A stretch of 64,000 bases of DNA from Stomorhina lunata (Eukaryota > Arthropoda > Insecta > Diptera > Rhiniidae), in contig OW121743.1 of the NCBI GenBank assembly GCA_933228675.1, positions 13,053,371 through 13,117,370 on the forward strand. Reading direction: 5' to 3'. The notes below the pieces were generated by a model. The model had not been told where the DNA came from. It worked only from the letters and a program-made list of their open reading frames with translations, and made no database searches. A program made the translations under genes and the position numbers. Within the stretch, counting starts at the first letter, position 1. Each line of letters begins with the position of its first letter. Positions 9,675 through 22,500 of this stretch are shown in pieces.

Positions 9675-12600
9675 TTATCTTTCAATTTTCCAATGATTAG
9701 GATCCATCAGATAATCTCTGTAATAAAAAACAAGATTTTTAAAAACAAATTAAAAAAATGGGGCTTTGAAATTAAAATGAAAATCAAAATTCTTTACCTT
9801 TTCGTTAGCATGAGTTTCATAAAATCATCCTTTAAATCTTTTAATTTCCCCGCCTGGCCACCATATTCCTCGGGTAAAAGATCTTTAGGCACATGATCAT
9901 ACAGAGTCTCAATACCCGTTGTATGAAAGTGTATCTAAAATTTTCAAAAATTTATAAAAATTAAACAGTTTTAACTCATTTTCCTTATTCTAAAGCTCAC
10001 CAAACTAAATACTTCTTTATTTATAAAGGGCCTGACCACGCTCACCAAACGATCCAAATACGAGGGACAATTGATCATATGCATAGCTTTGATACGTACT
10101 GGAAATGCCTGCTGTAGAAATTTTAGATATGTGCGTAGAGTAGTGATCGATAGACGAGTCACGTGTTTCATACCGTAGCCAGTCATATCGAAAATTTGTA
10201 CTTCGCCCTCGGAAAGCATTGAAGTGTTACCATCACTTAAATCTGGCATTGAAAAACGACAATCGCTCACCATTAAAAAGGCCTTGGTATCTTCGGTGTG
10301 ATGCATCTATTAATTTTTAATAGAAATATATATAGATTTTGAATTAATAAATGTTTAAAGTATGGATTAGTTGAACTTAGCGTGAGGCCGCCGTAACGGA
10401 ACGTCAGAGCTGATCGTTTGAAAAACTTTGAAAAAGTATTTAAACAAAAGTTATTTAAAAGAATTTAATTTATGTAATTACCTTTCGTGGGTCTGGATGA
10501 CATAGTCTAAAGCATGTAATGCGATAATTTTCGGGGGTTAAACCGGGTAAGGGTACCATATCTCTGTAATTGTAAAAATATAAAAAAGTTGTTTTTGAAC
10601 TTTAATCTAAATCATTTACATCTAGACTGAGAATCTGAATTTATTGCTTAGCAAATTTAGAAAAGTTTCCGAAATTAAATAGATTTTGGCTATAGATCAC
10701 TTCGTTCTACTTCATAGTTACTTACGCATATTCAAAGGTTCTTTGACTATCTTCGTCTGCGGGATCACGATCGATAAAGATATGTGGATTTTTATTTCTG
10801 ATAGCGTAGTTAACTTCGATTAGCTTCTTGGTCTCCTCAACATCTTGGTACATGCACAAATAGAAACGTTCCAATAGGAGACGATCTGAAAGAAGAATTC
10901 TTAAATGTGATAACTCTCGGGAAGAATTTTGAGGAATGTATTATAAGTTTTAAGTACTAGAGCGCTAAATCAAATAGGTTTAAGATTTTTTGGTTCAGTC
11001 TCGGGAGAATTGACCGGCTATATGGTCAAGGAGATACCAATTAGTGCAAAACTGGCAGTCTTAATTCCTGACTTTGGCAACTCGTTCCCAAAACGTTCTA
11101 AAACTAGGTATATCCTATAATAACCTCAAAAAATCATTAAGTCCATGTTGCCTTAACCTTTTTAAGGGCCCATCCATATAATATAAGTACTTGTACAAAA
11201 AATTTTAACTTAAATATTTAACTCAGTTAAAATGAATTGCCTGATAAATATTAACTAATCCTACGTTATAATTTATTAATCTTTTAGATTTCCATAGCAG
11301 CCGGTCAAAAGTCTATTATCGATAATAAATTATTCTATACATGTTAACTTTCGCCAACAAACTGCAATTAAAATATAATTATTATCTATTATTAAACGTT
11401 CAAAATTTTAGAATATTAACGTGCGTTTGTTCAAAGTAATTTGCATAAATATCATCAAACCATTTGAGGAATTGAAATGAAAATTATTTTATGGCAGACG
11501 TTAGGAAAATAATAATTTTCAATTTCAATATTAGAAATACATACGTCTCTTTGTAAGAGGGAAAACACATGCCCTTTAATAATGACGACTACTCCCAGAC
11601 TAGATAGTGTCTTAGCTATCACACCTGGTGTTATATACACACATAATTCCCACTACATTCCAATTGGAACTAGGTATTTCTCAGCTGCATCCGATTCAAT
11701 TTGTAGACTCATTGAAAGGGTCCTACGTTTTAACTCCGGCTTCGAACGGCAAATGCATTAGTTAGAGAAGTTTTACATAGCCTAATACTCAATAACCAGT
11801 GGCTAAGCTGAGTTATGAGGTTTTTTTTGAAAATTTTATTTTTTCAAATGGATCTGGCCGGGGATGGAACTTGAGACCTCTGGTATGCTAGGCGGATGAC
11901 TAACCTGCTATGCCACGGCTGTTCGCACAAAACATAGCCTTTAACCATCGGTGTTTGGTCTCTTTCACCAATAGGCTACCCCAACATTTTGGATAAGCTA
12001 AAGTATCCCCAATAGTTTTTAAGGAGATTGGGATGTTGGATACCAAGCAACGCTTCTGATTGATAAGCCTAGACTTATTTTGGTTTTCATTTATACCTCC
12101 TAGTGGTATCACCTGTGAAACTACGTTAACGCCCTTTAATGTGCCTCGAATTTTTTAAAAATATTTTTTGATTTTAAACAAAAAAAATATATACCTATTT
12201 TTTACATTGCGATGTAAATATCTCCAAAACCGTTGATTACGCAAAAAACTTGTGGAAGCACGTCTTAAGGAAAATGTTGTTCTTAGTACATTAAGGTATT
12301 TTTCAAGAAAATTGGACAATTCGTTTTCAAGATATGATAGACTAACTAGAAGAACCTCTTCAAAAATCCCAAATTAAAAAAAACTTTTAAGTTTCGGGTG
12401 TTTTTGACCATTGTAAAGTATAACACATAATAAAGTTGAACTTGAATGTAATTTTAGCTGTTGCCCAGCTTTATTGAACCGCCCTCGAAAGCATAAATTC
12501 TAAACATTTGAACATAGTTTGATGGATATGTTTGATAACAAATGTTAAAGTTATCTTTTATTAAACTTTTGCTTTCTAATGGGTGTTTTTTTTAGAGGTA

Positions 12601-14274
12601 TAGAACTTCGAATTGAAATAAAACACAAGAAAATCGTTTTAATGTCCATCAATTTGGCTTTATTGGAAGGATAATTTTATGCCATTAATGTTTAAATATG
12701 ATTTCGGGCATGTGGCCGCCGCGGCTGGCTCGAATAAAGCGAATTCTACAGGTCCAATTTTCAACTACTTTTTCGAGCATATGGGGCCGTATGTTGGCAA
12801 TAACGCCACGAATGTTGGCTTCCAAGTCCCCTAACGTTTCTGGTTTGTTGGCGTAGACGAGCGACTTCACATATCCCCAAAGAAAATAATCCAGTGGTGT
12901 CAAATCGCACGATCTTGGTGGCCAATTGACAGGTCCATTCCGCGAAATTATGCGCTCATCGAATGTTTCCTTTAATAAATCAATTGTGACGTGCGCTGTG
13001 TGGCATGTAGCGTCGTCTTGTTGGAACCACAACTCATCCACATTCATGCGATCCAATTGGGGAACAAAATAGTCGGTTATCATGGCTCTATATCGGTCTC
13101 CATTTATGGTAACTGACTCTCCAGCATTATTTCGGAAGAAGTATGGCCCAATGACTCCACCAGCCCATAGAGCACACCAAACAGTCAGTTTTTGTGGATG
13201 TAATGGCGTTTCAAGGGTCTCATGTGGATTCTCTTCACTCCAAATGCGGCAATTTTGCTTGTTGACGTAGCCATTCAACCAAAAATGAGCCTCATCACTG
13301 AACAAAATTTAGCGATGAAAATCAGCATCGAGATCAATCTCATTTTCGGCCCATACACCAAAATCACGACGCATTGCATGGTCTCGCGGCTTTAATTCTT
13401 GCACAGGCTGGATCTTGTAAGGTCGCAAGCCAAGATCTTTGCGCAAAATCTTCCATAAAGTTGATGGACAAAGCTCCAATTGCTGTGCACGGTGGCGAAT
13501 CGATTCATTCGGGTCCTCTTCAACACTTTGTTCTACAGCGGCAATTGTTTCTTCGGTGCGCACTGTTCGACGTCGCTGCGGATGCGTATTATAACATAGA
13601 GTAAACGTAGTGCGAAAACGATCCATGGTTAACCGAATTAATTGCTCTGATGGACGATTATGTCGACCATAAAATGGACGGAGCTTGCGGTAAACTGAAC
13701 CATTATTTTCGAAATAAATTTGCACGATTTGCAAGCGTTGTTCTTTTGTCAACCTGTTCATGATGAACTGGCAAACCAAACTAAATATTAATCACTTGAC
13801 AGCTGACAAAATGGCCGCCAGTTAAAAAAGTGATGCCAACTTAAAGTTCTATACCTCAATAAAAAACACCCGATAGCTATGCCTCTGTAATAATTAAATA
13901 TTTGAGTGGCAAAGGTCATAGGTTCAAACTTTCACATTTACTTGATTGGTTTTTTGTTTACAACACGTGCTGACAGCAGCCAACCGGCAATATCGATTTG
14001 AAACGTTTACATTAGTTTTGTTATTTTTTTTTTGTTTATCATCACAAAACTTGTTTTGGCGCTAATTTGAATAATATAATAACGTTATATTTAAATTATA
14101 AAAACTAAACAAATTTCTCTTATAAATAAATTTAAATACATATTTTATGTTTTTTATTATATATAATATTTAAACAAACTTACCGATTTCTTTGGGTAAG
14201 TTTTTATTTTCCTTAAACCATTTTTGCAAGTTATCAAGAGTTTCTTCGTAGTTTTCCTCTTTATTATGAGTCAT
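9675..14274 (-). CDS. CRAL-TRIO domain protein (alpha-tocopherol transfer protein-like), gene 1
   Basis: Member of the Sec14/CRAL-TRIO family, cytosolic carriers of hydrophobic ligands such as retinoids, tocopherol or phosphoinositides; the ligand cannot be read from sequence. Six exons join in frame: 14274-14184, 10885-10726, 10563-10482, 10306-10001, 9934-9798 and 9717-9675, giving 272 residues. All introns are GT-AG. An N-terminal helical region (LDNLQKWFKENKNLPKE) leads into the CRAL-TRIO N segment (LLLERFYLCMYQDVEETKKL). The lipid-binding domain follows: GEVQIFDMTGYG, then RIKAMHMINCPSYLDRLV, then LLPEEYGG. Its closest relative here is the next gene upstream, with the same intron phases. 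The 3.3 kb first intron contains a SINE and a mariner. The first ATG was chosen because it gives an N-terminus matching the paralogue. Confidence 0.92.
11622..11930 (-). mobile_element. tRNA-derived SINE, near full-length
   Basis: Read on the minus strand it starts near GAACAGCCGTGGC. It has an A box TGGCATAGCAGG (11904-11915) and, about 43 nt on, a B box AAGTTCCATCCC (11861-11872) with one substitution from the intact GTTCGATCC of the 6.5 kb copy. A tRNA-unrelated body of about 200 bp follows, ending ATTATGTGTGTATA. It sits in intron 1 of CRAL-TRIO gene 1, sense to the gene. Confidence 0.82.
11945..12145 (+). repeat. interspersed repeat family A, copy 3 (partial)
   Basis: GGGATGTTGGATACCAAGCAACG, CTTATTTTGGTT and CTACGTTAACGCC resemble 46.05-46.16 kb, and the reverse complement of 1.50-1.62 kb, with many differences. 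An old fragment. Confidence 0.5.
12579..13873 (-). mobile_element. DD41D (rosa-like) mariner, copy 1, 1295 bp
   Basis: It is flanked by TA at 12577-12578 and 13874-13875, the normal target duplication of the superfamily. Terminal inverted repeats of about 28 bp match the pattern GGGTGTTTTTT-n-GAGGTATAGAACTT. It is inserted in intron 1 of CRAL-TRIO gene 1, with its transposase on the same strand as the host gene. Nearly identical to the copy at 43.74-45.04 kb, so insertion is recent on the scale of the other repeats. Confidence 0.93.
12685..13779 (-). pseudogene. mariner DD41D transposase, one nonsense codon
   Basis: The frame is the same as the intact transposase at 43847-44950 apart from two lesions. 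An AAA lysine codon has become TAA at 13308-13306, just before the first catalytic motif (ILFSDEAHFW). A 9-bp deletion near 13.70 kb removes three residues (REV) from the first helix-turn-helix region. All three catalytic aspartates are still encoded (FSDEAHF, WFQQDDATCH, LTPLDYF). The product would end before the catalytic core, so this copy is non-autonomous unless the stop is read through. Its ends look intact, so it could be mobilised by the other copy. Confidence 0.92.
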
Positions 14275-14970
14275 TTTGTTTATTTAGAAAATTAGTTTAC
14301 ATAAAATTTCTTTAAATTTTTTTACTTAAAACAAAAATCACTCGTTTCTTTAAATTGTATTTTCTCAACTTTTTTGTAGTTTATTTCACATCAAAGACTT
14401 CACATAAAATGTAAATAAAATAAATATAAATAAATAAATGTAAACTGCCTTAACATCTGTTACTGTGCAGAGTTCTATGCCAACTAATTCATCGTTTCTG
14501 TTCTCCAACTAAAACATGTTGCGTTTCATTTAGTAGCCAACAAAACTCAAAATACCAACAAAATTTTTTGTTTTGCTTCACACACATTCATTCACTTTTT
14601 TCGGTTTGTTTTAAAAATTGTATTTCTTAATTACTCGTTTATATGAACGTATCCCCACAACTCGATGCGCTTGACTAAACGTCCCACTAACTAATTGAGG
14701 AGTAATGCCATTAATAATGTCATTAATAAATATGTAAATAAATAATTAAATACATACATCCATATGTAAATAAAATTAATATGCGTGTCCAATAGCTGAA
14801 GAGTTGCCGTTTCATACACGTTTTACACATTATTTACATTTTTTTTATTTACTTGAGAACATTTTATTTCTGTTGCTGTTATTTTTTCTTTGTTTACATT
14901 TATCCAAGTTTATTGATTTGTTTCTCCTGCTTGTTTCTTTGTCTATTTAACATATCTGTGGCAGCTCCAT
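14275..14970. other. 5' flank of CRAL-TRIO gene 1
   Basis: AT-rich DNA that should hold the 5' UTR and promoter. No regulatory element stands out, and no other gene is seen. Confidence 0.4.
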
Positions 14971-14979
14971 TGTGTGAGT

Positions 14980-15095
14980 TAACATTTTGTTTATTATTAT
15001 GTTAGAGTCTAGCATAATAAACAAAATGTTAGAGACTAACATAATAAACAAAATGTAAGAGTCTAAAATAATAAACAAAATGTTATACTCTTACA
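14980..15095. repeat. short inverted and tandem repeat
   Basis: An AATAAACAAAATGT unit with a GTTAGAGTCTA-like linker repeats directly three times with a spacing of about 35-40 bp. A fourth copy at the left end is inverted (ACATTTTGTTTATT), so the left part can form a hairpin. Confidence 0.7.
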
Positions 15096-15403
15096 GTTTG
15101 ATTTCTGTTACATTACACTTGTTTTCATGCTCTAGCCAGGGATGGAAAATGGCTTTCTTGATTTTGTATCAAATATGAGAACAAAATGTAATTTTTAGAC
15201 CATGATCGTAACATTTCTTTTACAGAATATATTGTATTAAAAATTGAACATGTCGACTTCGAAAAATAACTTATATCAAATTCGAAACTATAGAATTTAT
15301 CTTATATGATCACTTTTGATCTGAAAATGGATTAAAATTGAAGTTCATAATAAAATTCCTATTAAAAATTTTTACGTAAAACATGGATTTAGAGTAATAA
15401 CAA

Positions 15404-15960
15404 GTAAGAAAGTGCTATAATTGGTCAAGCCCGACCATACGATACCCTTCACCACTAAGGTCAAAGGTGTTATTTTTCCTGTATAAAAACAAATATTTTT
15501 CAAAACTTATATTTTTAAGCTGTTTCCGTCATTTAGGGTCAAATTTGAACTCAAAATTCTCATTATTTTCAGATTTACGAGCGTTTTAGAGATTTTTGTC
15601 TCATTTAGTGCGTTTTGACAGAAGAGTTTGTATGGAAGCTATGGTCAAAAGTGAACGGATTTCAACGAAATTTGGTACAGTGATTTTGATTTACATAAGC
15701 AGTATTTGTTTTATGAATTTCATGAAAAAATATTGATATTTGTAGCCAAAATATCAATTCCGGGAAGTGGGACCTATAGGAGGTACCATAAATAAAGGAC
15801 CGATTTTGACGAATTTCAATAGCCATGGTCCCATTATCAAAAAAATGATCTGTGCCAAATTTTATCAAATTAGCTTTAGAATTGCGACCAAAAGGATCAA
15901 AAGGATAGAGGACCTATGGATTTTAACAAAAGAGCCCTGGCTATCGATGCTCGACCTTAC
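15404..15960 (+). mobile_element. interspersed repeat family P, copy in the CRAL-TRIO intergenic region
   Basis: It starts GTAAGAAAGTGCTATAATTG, then GTCAAGCCCGACCATACGAT and ACCCTTCACCACTAAGGTCA. Later segments (CCGGGAAGTGGGACCTATAG) recur several times in 18.6-20.3 kb. Frames through it are chance products of a non-coding repeat; the same frames recur wherever the repeat does. Confidence 0.75.
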
Positions 15961-16589
15961 ACAAAAGCAACATGCATGAGTATCTCTTTAGACTGGTTAG
16001 CTCTACGAATTTCTCCGAAGAGTTCCGGCAAACAAATGTTCGTGTACTACTCAGAATTGACAGTTCCTTGTTGCTAAAGTGAAAAATTGGCCACATGACT
16101 CATTCGGTTAAAGAAACGGACTATAATTGGATTCGTGCTGCGGGTCTTGGCATATCAAAAAGGGTAGATTGCTTTTTTTGTAGATTTCAATTTTTGATTT
16201 TCCGAACTCAGTGCAAACAAAACAAATGACGCTTGTACCTTAAAATGTTGTGCGGGCGTTTATGCTATATATAGTGTTGCCATATTTGAGCTATTGACAT
16301 AAGTGTTACCTTCACATGAATAGTACCCCTCGTATTTCGTATGGAACCAAAATGTTAAGCTTTTGAAACAATAGCAAAGTCTTTCATAATTTGATAAAAA
16401 CCATTAATCCAAGTAATTAAGATAGAAAAATTTGTAAATTTATTGATAAGATCAGGCACATTCATTAGATTTACAATAATAATATTTAATAATGATATTG
16501 TCAGTTTTTACGATGTTTACATTAATAAAATTTGAACCTAAAGTGAAAATTTTAACCTAAAAATAGCTACCAAGTAAAAATCACAACAT
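15961..16589. other. intergenic, nothing recognised
   Basis: No frame or known repeat was recognised. It should contain the 3' UTR of CRAL-TRIO gene 2. Confidence 0.4.
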
Positions 16590-19500
16590 TTACCACCATA
16601 ACCAACCGCTTTTTGGTTCACTTTTATCATTAACCCAGTGCTTGGAATCCATAAGATAATCCCTGAAATTGTTAACAAAATTTGTATATTAAATCAGTAC
16701 GAATTTTCTCATTAAACGATATACCTTTTCCTTAATAAAACATCCCACCATTTTGTTTTGAGAACACTTAAAGATTCAGCCTTGCCGCCATATTCACAGG
16801 GCAACATATCCCGGGGCACATGTTCATAAAGACTATCAATGCCGTTGGTATGAAAATGAATCTGAAAACAAAAATGGTTCGGTGGTTCCATTAAAAGATC
16901 TTAAACCAAATTTGATATATGTATACCTACCACTTTAAATACTTCATCGTTTATGAATGGCCTTGATATGGCCACCATCCGATTTAAGTATGTGGGACAG
17001 TTGATAACATGCATGGCCTTCAAACGTACCGGATAGGCCTGTTGCAAATAGTTCATATAGGTGCGCATTGTTGACAAAGACATGGATAGTATATGTCTTA
17101 AAGTATAATTTGCTATATCTACAATATGAATTTCACCACTAGCCAATGAGTCCATATCATCATCAACATCTTCGGTATTGACGGTAAAATCTTCTTGGAG
17201 ATCGGAATATGTAAAGCGTACATCGGCTATCATAAAGAAGGTTTTGCACTCTTGTATGGAATCTTGCTGGAAAAATTTGAGAGTTTTTTTAATAGATAAT
17301 CTTTAAATGTTCCTAAAAATTATGGACTTACCGCTTTGATATCATTATCGGTTAGACGAAAACATAGGATCCTACAGTTATCGGGTGTGAGACCAGGCAA
17401 TGGCACCATGTCACTGGTTTCAAAAGAAAATAATGAATATATATATTATTAGTTTTTAAAATAGTTTGACCAATTCGAGAGTTGCCTCGAATTAAACAAA
17501 TGGTTTGCCCAGAACATCCGTAGATTGGACTAAAAACGCCATAATTGCTCTATATATATGCAAGTGAGCAATTTGGAAACAACGGAAGTGAAACACACCA
17601 TTTTTCTTCAAACATCAAACTGTAGGTATCTGGTTGGCTTCCAGAGACCTATAACAAAAAAATAATTTTTCATCAAGATAACGCACCAGCGCACAAAAGT
17701 GTTTTAACGATGGCTAAAATCAACGAATTAAAGTACGAGTTGCTTGACCAACCACCTTATTCTCCTGATTTAGCTCCCAGTGACTTTTACCTGTTCCCAA
17801 ATCTAAAAAAATTCCTTGCTGGCAAGCGTTTTACCTCACCATTTTGAAGACCTTGAGGAAAACTATTTTAATCAAGGGATATAATTGCTAGAAAAGCGTT
17901 GGACTAAGTGTATTGAAGTTTCAGGACACTATATTGAAAAATAAAAATATTTTTGAAAAACTAACTATTCTCTTTCATTGGTAGGCTAAAAAGTTTTAGA
18001 ACCGTCCTAGTAGTTCAACAATACATGATTATATGATTCAGACTTTGAACTTTCTAAGCCCCTGTAAATAACTGAATGCAAAACTTCTTCTTCTGTTATC
18101 CATCAATGCAGAACTTACACTGTCTGAAATGCTTTCTGCGTCAGCTCGTCACTCGGATCTCTTTCTATGAACAGATGTGGACTTTTATTTCTTAGGCTAT
18201 AATTAAGTTCTAACAGCTGCTTTGTATCATCTAAATCACCACTCATACACTTTAAGAAACGTTTTAAGAGGGTAATGTCTGAAATTGAAACAAAAAAAAA
18301 TTAATAAAAAGAGAATTATAAAGCAAGTAAGAAAGGGCTATAGTCAGTCAAGTCCTAAATTATAAACAAAGACTCTATAATATAAAGATGTGGCACTTGC
18401 ATACATTGATTTGCCATATGGTCGTTTTGAAAAGTCCCATTAAGAATAGAGTATAACGCTTTTACTCTAATTCGAAAACAACTAATGGAGGCGATAGTCC
18501 AATTTGAGAAAGCTAAGGCACACATACGTGCTTATGAAACGTATGTTTGTTTGTGCGTTTATGTGTTTTTTCATTGTTCTTTATCCACTTTAATTTCAAT
18601 TTTAATAGAAAGTAAGAAAGTAATTTTAATAGAAAGTAAGAAAGTGATAAAGTTGGTCAAGCCCGACCATACGATACCCTTCACCACTAAGGTCAAAGGT
18701 GTTCTTTTTCCTGTATAAAGACAAATATTTGCTAAATTTTGCCATCATACAAACATTTTCTAAAAACTTACATATTTAAGCTGTTTCCGTCATTTAGGCT
18801 TATATGAGAGCTAAGGTCAAATTTGGACCGATTATCTCGAAATTTGGCAAATTGATTACAGTTGTTACAAAAATTATGCATGCAAAAACTTAACTTAAAA
18901 TTCCTAATATCTTCAGATTTACAAGCGTTTAAGTGATTTTTTATGTCAATCGGTCCACATTTGACCCTAGCTCTCATACAAGTCCAAATGTAGGAAGCAG
19001 CTTAAATATATAAGTTTTGAAAAAATGTTTGTATGATGGCAAAATTTATACAGAAAAAATAACACTTATACAGAAAAAATAACACTTTTGGCCTTAGTGG
19101 TGTAGGGTATCGTGGTCGGGCTTGACCGACTATAACACTTTCTTACTTGTTATACCCTTCACCACCATAGGTGGAAAGGGTATTATAAGTTTGTGTTGAT
19201 GTTTGTTTTTAATCAAACTACAGGTCGCAATTCTAAAGATAATTTGATGAAATTTGGCACAGATAATTTTTTTGATAATGGGACCATGGCTATTGATATT
19301 GGTCAAAATCGGTCCATTATTTATGGTACCTCCCATAGGTCCCACTTCCCGGAATTGCTATATTGGCCACAAATATAAACTTAAATCACTGTACCAAATT
19401 TCGTTGAAAACGGTCCACATTTGACCATAGCTCCCATACGAACACTTCTTCAAAAACGCACTAAATGAGACAAAAACTCACTAAAACGCTCGTAAATCTA

Positions 19501-22500
19501 AAGATAATGAAAATTTTGAGTTTATTTTTTGCATACACAATTTTTGCCAAATTTTGAGATAATCGGTCCACATTTGACCCTAGCTCTCATATAAGTCCAA
19601 ATGACGGAATCAGCTTAAATATATAAGTTTTGAGAAAATGTTTGTATGATGGCAAAATTTAGCAAATATTTGTCTTTATACAGGAAAAAAAAAACACCTT
19701 TGACCTTAGTGGTGAAGGGTATCGTATGATCGGGCTTGACCGACCATAGCACTTTCTTACTTGTTTTTGTCTCATTTAGTGCGTTTTGACAGAAGAGTTT
19801 GTATGGGAGCTATGGTCAAATGTGGACCGATTTCAATGAAATTTGGTACAGTTTTATATAAGCAGAATTTGTTTGAAATTTCATGAAAAAATATTGATAT
19901 TTGTGGTAAATATATCAATTCCGGGAAGTGGGATCTATAGGAGGTACCATAAATAATGCACTGATTTTGACGAATTTCAATAGCCATAGTCCCACTATGA
20001 CAAAAATGATCTGTGCCAAATTTTATCAAATTATCTTTAGAATTGCGACCTGTACTTTGATTACATGGTTTACATTGGGGTCCAGCCAGCCGTCCAGGCG
20101 GACGGACGGACTGACATCGTTAAATCGACTAAGAAAGTGATTCCAAGCCTATTGGTATACTAAAAGGTGGGTTTAAGACAAATATTTCTATGCGTTACAT
20201 ACATCAACACAAACGTATAATACCCTTTCCAATTATGGTGGTGAAGGGTATACAAATGTATGGAGTGCAATATCTTAATATTATAAAGTCTTTGCCTTTA
20301 TAAAAGTTATCACAACACTTTCCTAAGCCTAGCCCTTATATTAGTAAGCTTACTACAAGTGATACCTAAATCGTTTTGGTTTGTTGGGTTGGATAAAACA
20401 TACGTGTATATGTGTTTTGACAACTAAAAGTCGGTTACTTTTTTCACTGATTTAAATGCTTTCTTCTTATCAATGAAGAATTATATTCCAAAGGTGGATG
20501 TGCCCCCTGCCACCTTTTTTTGTCTATTATAAATAGAGCAAATATTATAATAATAGTTTGCAATAATTTCAAAACTATTTAAGCACATTTCGTAAATCTG
20601 CCCTGTAGTTTTAAATTAAGGGACCTCCGCCAATACTGTTTAAATAACTAAAGAGGTCAATACATATATTCCTCGGGGGGCAAATGCGAGCTAGCTCTTT
20701 ATTGTGCGTTATTATGCTATTATCCCCCTCTCTTACAAGACCACATAAAATCTTAAGTCATTTCTTCAGTAATTATTCGGGGCGGTTTTATAATTTAGAA
20801 CTGCTGGGGTATAGTCATGCTTAACTGATAAAAGTATTCAATTGAGTGCACATGAACCTGAACAACTGATATAAAAAATAAATAAATTGGAAATATAATA
20901 CCCGTGCTTTTTAAGGAATTAATATAGAAAGTAAATCGGTCAAAAAAAATAGAGCTAATTTAGTATCATATATTAATAGGCCGCAAAGCAGTTTAAACTT
21001 AAATTGAATATTAACTAAACTTGTTCAAAAACTAATACTATTGCTATTGGTGACTTTTGTTATGAATTAGGGAACTCATATTGTCAACTTTTCTATAAAA
21101 AAGTCTTCCTAACATCAACTTTTCCATAAAAAAAGTCTTCCTAACATCAACTTTTCTATAGAAAAGTCTTCCTAACATCAACTTTTCTATAGAAAAGTCT
21201 TCCTAACGTCAACTTTTCTATAGAAAAGTCTTCCTAACGTCAACTTTTCTATAGAAAAGTCTTCCTAACGTCAACTTTTCTATAGAAAAGTCTTCCTAAC
21301 GTCAACTTTTCTATAGAAAAGTCTTCCTAACGTCAACTTTTCTATAGAAAAGTCTTCCTAACGTCAACTTTTCTATAGAAAAGTCTTCCTAACGTCAACT
21401 TTTCTATAGAAAAGTCTTCCTAACGTCAACTTTTCTATAGAAAAGTCTTCCTAACGTCAACTTTTCTATAGAAAAGTCTTCCTAACGTCAACTTTTCTAT
21501 AGAAAAGTCTTCCTAACGTCAACTTTTCTATAGAAAAGTCTTCCTAACGTCAACTTTTCTATAGAAAAGTCTTCCTAACGTCAACTTTTCTATAGAAAAG
21601 TCTTCCTAACGTCAACTTTTCTATAGAAAAGTCTTCCTGACGTAAACTTTTCTATATCAAAGTCTTCCTAACGTCAACTTTTCTATAGAAAAGTCTTCCT
21701 AACGTCAACTTTTCTATAGAAAAGTCTTCCTAACGTCAACTTTTCTATAGAAAAGTCTTCCTAACGTCAACTTTTCTATAGAAAAGTCTTCCTAACGTCA
21801 ACTTTTCTATAGAAAAGTCTTCCTAACGTCAACTTTTCTATAGAAAAGTCTTCCTAACGTCAACTTTTCTATAGAAAAGTCTTCCTAACGTCAACTTTTC
21901 TATAGAAAAGTCTTCCTAACGTCAACTTTTCTATAGAAAAGTCTTCCTAACGTCAACTTTTCTATAAAAAAAGTCTTCTTAACGTCAACTTTTCTATAGA
22001 AATGTCTTTCGATCGTCAACTTTTCTATAGAAATGTCTTTCGATCGTCAACTTTTCTATAGAAATATCTTCCCATCGTCAACTTTTCTATAGAAATGTCC
22101 TACGATTTTCACTTTTCTATAGAAATGTCTTTCGATTCTCAACTTTTCCATAGAAATGTCCTTCTATCCTTAACTTTTCCTTAGAAATGACTTTCGATCC
22201 TCAACTTGTCTATAGAAATGTCTTTCGATCGTCAACTTTTCTATAGAAATGTCTTTCGATCGTCAACTTTTCTATAGAAATATCTTCCTATCGTCAACTT
22301 TTCTATAGAAATGTCTTTCGATTCTCAACTTTTCCATAGAAATGTCCTTCTATCCTAAACTTTTCCTTAGAAATGACTTTCGATCCTCAACTTGTCTATA
22401 GAAATGTCTTTCGATCCTCAACTTTTCTATAGAAATGTCTTTCGATCCTCAACTTTCCTATAGAAATGTCTTCTTATCGTCAACTTTTCTATAGAAATGT

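Noticed and set aside
13082..13604. Plus-strand frames over mariner copy 1 (and 44244-44834 over copy 2)
   Set aside because: They are antisense shadows of the transposase; they recur only because the element is repeated.
15662..15979. Frames on both strands in family P repeats (also 19130-20140)
   Set aside because: The same translations recur in every copy of a non-coding repeat, on both strands and with frameshifts.
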